Origin: Uliginosibacterium gangwonense
Lineage (GTDB): Bacteria > Pseudomonadota > Gammaproteobacteria > Burkholderiales > Rhodocyclaceae
Reading direction: 5' to 3'
Assembly (NCBI GenBank): GCA_005239635.1
Contig: SBBQ01000071.1
Coordinates: 1-64,000 of the forward strand
DNA: 64,000 bases
Position numbers and translations under genes: made by a program. Below the pieces are notes generated by a model. The model was not told the DNA's origin. It saw only the letters and a program-made list of their open reading frames with translations, and did not search any database. Position 1 is the stretch's first letter. Every line of letters begins with the position of its first letter. Below are positions 63,341 through 64,000 of this stretch, piece after piece.

Positions 63341-64000
63341 GTTGTTGAGTCAGCCAATTGTTGCGCAATGGGGTGTTTGGTTGCCCGCGCCGGCTAAAAT
63401 CAATTTGTTTTTACATGTTGTGGGTCGCAGGCCCGACGGTTACCACCTTCTGCAAACGGTGTTTCGTTTTCTAGATTGTGGGGATCGACTGCGCTTTGGG
63501 CCGCGTCAAGACGGGTTGGTGCAACGCGTGAATGATGTGCCGGGGGTTCCGGCAGAACAAGATTTGTGTGTGCGTGCAGCGCGACTGCTGGCGGAGGCTG
63601 CAGAGGTTCGGGGGCTGGCGGTTGGCGGGGCGACGATTGAAGTAGATAAGCGTTTGCCTATGGGCGGCGGTTTGGGTGGTGGCAGCTCTGATGCGGCAAC
63701 AGTCTTATTGGCACTGAATCAGCTTTGGCAAACCGGTTTTTCAAATGACGAATTGCAAGCCTTGGGTTTGCAGTTGGGGGCAGATGTGCCGGTGTTTGTG
63801 GGCGGGCGCAGTGCTTTTGCTGAGGGTGTGGGCGAGGCGCTGCAGTCGTTGAGCTTGCCGCCGGCTTGGTACGCGGTGGTCGTGCCGCCGGTTTCGGTGC
63901 CGACCCCGGTAATTTTTAGTGCGGAAGAATTGACACGGAACTCGCCACGCGTCAAAATATCGGACTTTGCAGGGCTGGTAGCGGCGCATGAGTTTGGCCG
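63324..64000 (+). CDS. ispE: 4-diphosphocytidyl-2-C-methyl-D-erythritol kinase (partial, 5' part)
   Basis: Phosphorylates CDP-methylerythritol in the non-mevalonate isoprenoid pathway. About 225 codons are visible before the window ends, starting at ATG 63324 ([17 protein letters not shown]). GHMP kinase motifs are [20 protein letters not shown] and the ATP loop [20 protein letters not shown]. The 17-nt overlap with lolB is notable. The 3' end is outside the window. Confidence 0.94.
   Translation, partial: MQITPELLSQPIVAQWGVWLPAPAKINLFLHVVGRRPDGYHLLQTVFRFLDCGDRLRFGPRQDGLVQRVNDVPGVPAEQDLCVRAARLLAEAAEVRGLAVGGATIEVDKRLPMGGGLGGGSSDAATVLLALNQLWQTGFSNDELQALGLQLGADVPVFVGGRSAFAEGVGEALQSLSLPPAWYAVVVPPVSVPTPVIFSAEELTRNSPRVKISDFAGLVAAHEFG

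Overview
The window is a stretch of chromosome from a betaproteobacterium, most likely of the order Burkholderiales. The evidence is the gene order tuf-rpsJ...rpoA-rplQ, a sulfate-assimilation cluster with a ferredoxin-type CysI plus a DUF934 protein, the ftsX-ftsE-ftsY // M16-M16-rsmD-coaD-ferredoxin block, and mutM-TPR lipoprotein-lolB-ispE. Nothing suggests a plasmid or phage. No insertion sequence, tRNA, rRNA or CRISPR array was seen. The genus cannot be named from the sequence alone.

Layout. 1-14250: end of tuf, then the fused S10, spc and alpha ribosomal-protein operons, including secY, infA, rpmJ and rpoA, closed by a clear intrinsic terminator. 14464-16236: a PLP-dependent D-cysteine desulfhydrase-type enzyme and a convergent ferredoxin-NADP reductase. 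16374-24450: sulfate assimilation (cysI, DUF934, cysH, cysD, cysN, cobA on the minus strand), a TSUP anion exporter and the divergent regulator cysB. 24451-26733: an ATM1-type ABC exporter and HU. 27329-40925: a fatty-acid beta-oxidation region with a PsrA-like TetR regulator, FadE, two thiolases, two multifunctional enzymes with opposite domain order, a thioesterase, a FadL porin and an enoyl-CoA hydratase. 40930-48177: an orphan HEPN-like gene, a YdcF protein, DUF2802 and SPOR proteins, RidA, RecG, UbiC and UbiA. 48251-57364: a small secreted protein, asparaginase, FtsX, FtsE, FtsY, paired M16 peptidases, RsmD, CoaD and a ferredoxin. 57475-64000: a dynamin-like GTPase, MutM, a TPR lipoprotein, LolB and the start of IspE.

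Most striking observation. The 9-mer ATTGGCAAA (reverse TTTGCCAAT) occurs 36 times by my eye count, where about 0.5 would be expected by chance on both strands. It is split 18/18 between strands, spaced about 1 per 1.4 kb outside the ribosomal block, read in five of six coding frames, and present in six gene gaps. RecG (four copies) and ftsY (three) hold the most. This matches how DNA uptake sequences behave in Neisseriaceae and Pasteurellaceae, but the motif is none of the ones I know from those families. It is the best candidate here for an undescribed system: a species-specific uptake signal.

Other points of interest are a sigma70-type promoter embedded in a dyad before rplN, a perfect dyad before cysB, four 13-nt tandem repeats running into the thioesterase ribosome binding site, a PsrA-like operator, an FNR-like palindrome before a secreted protein, and several perfect hairpins that lack a U tract.
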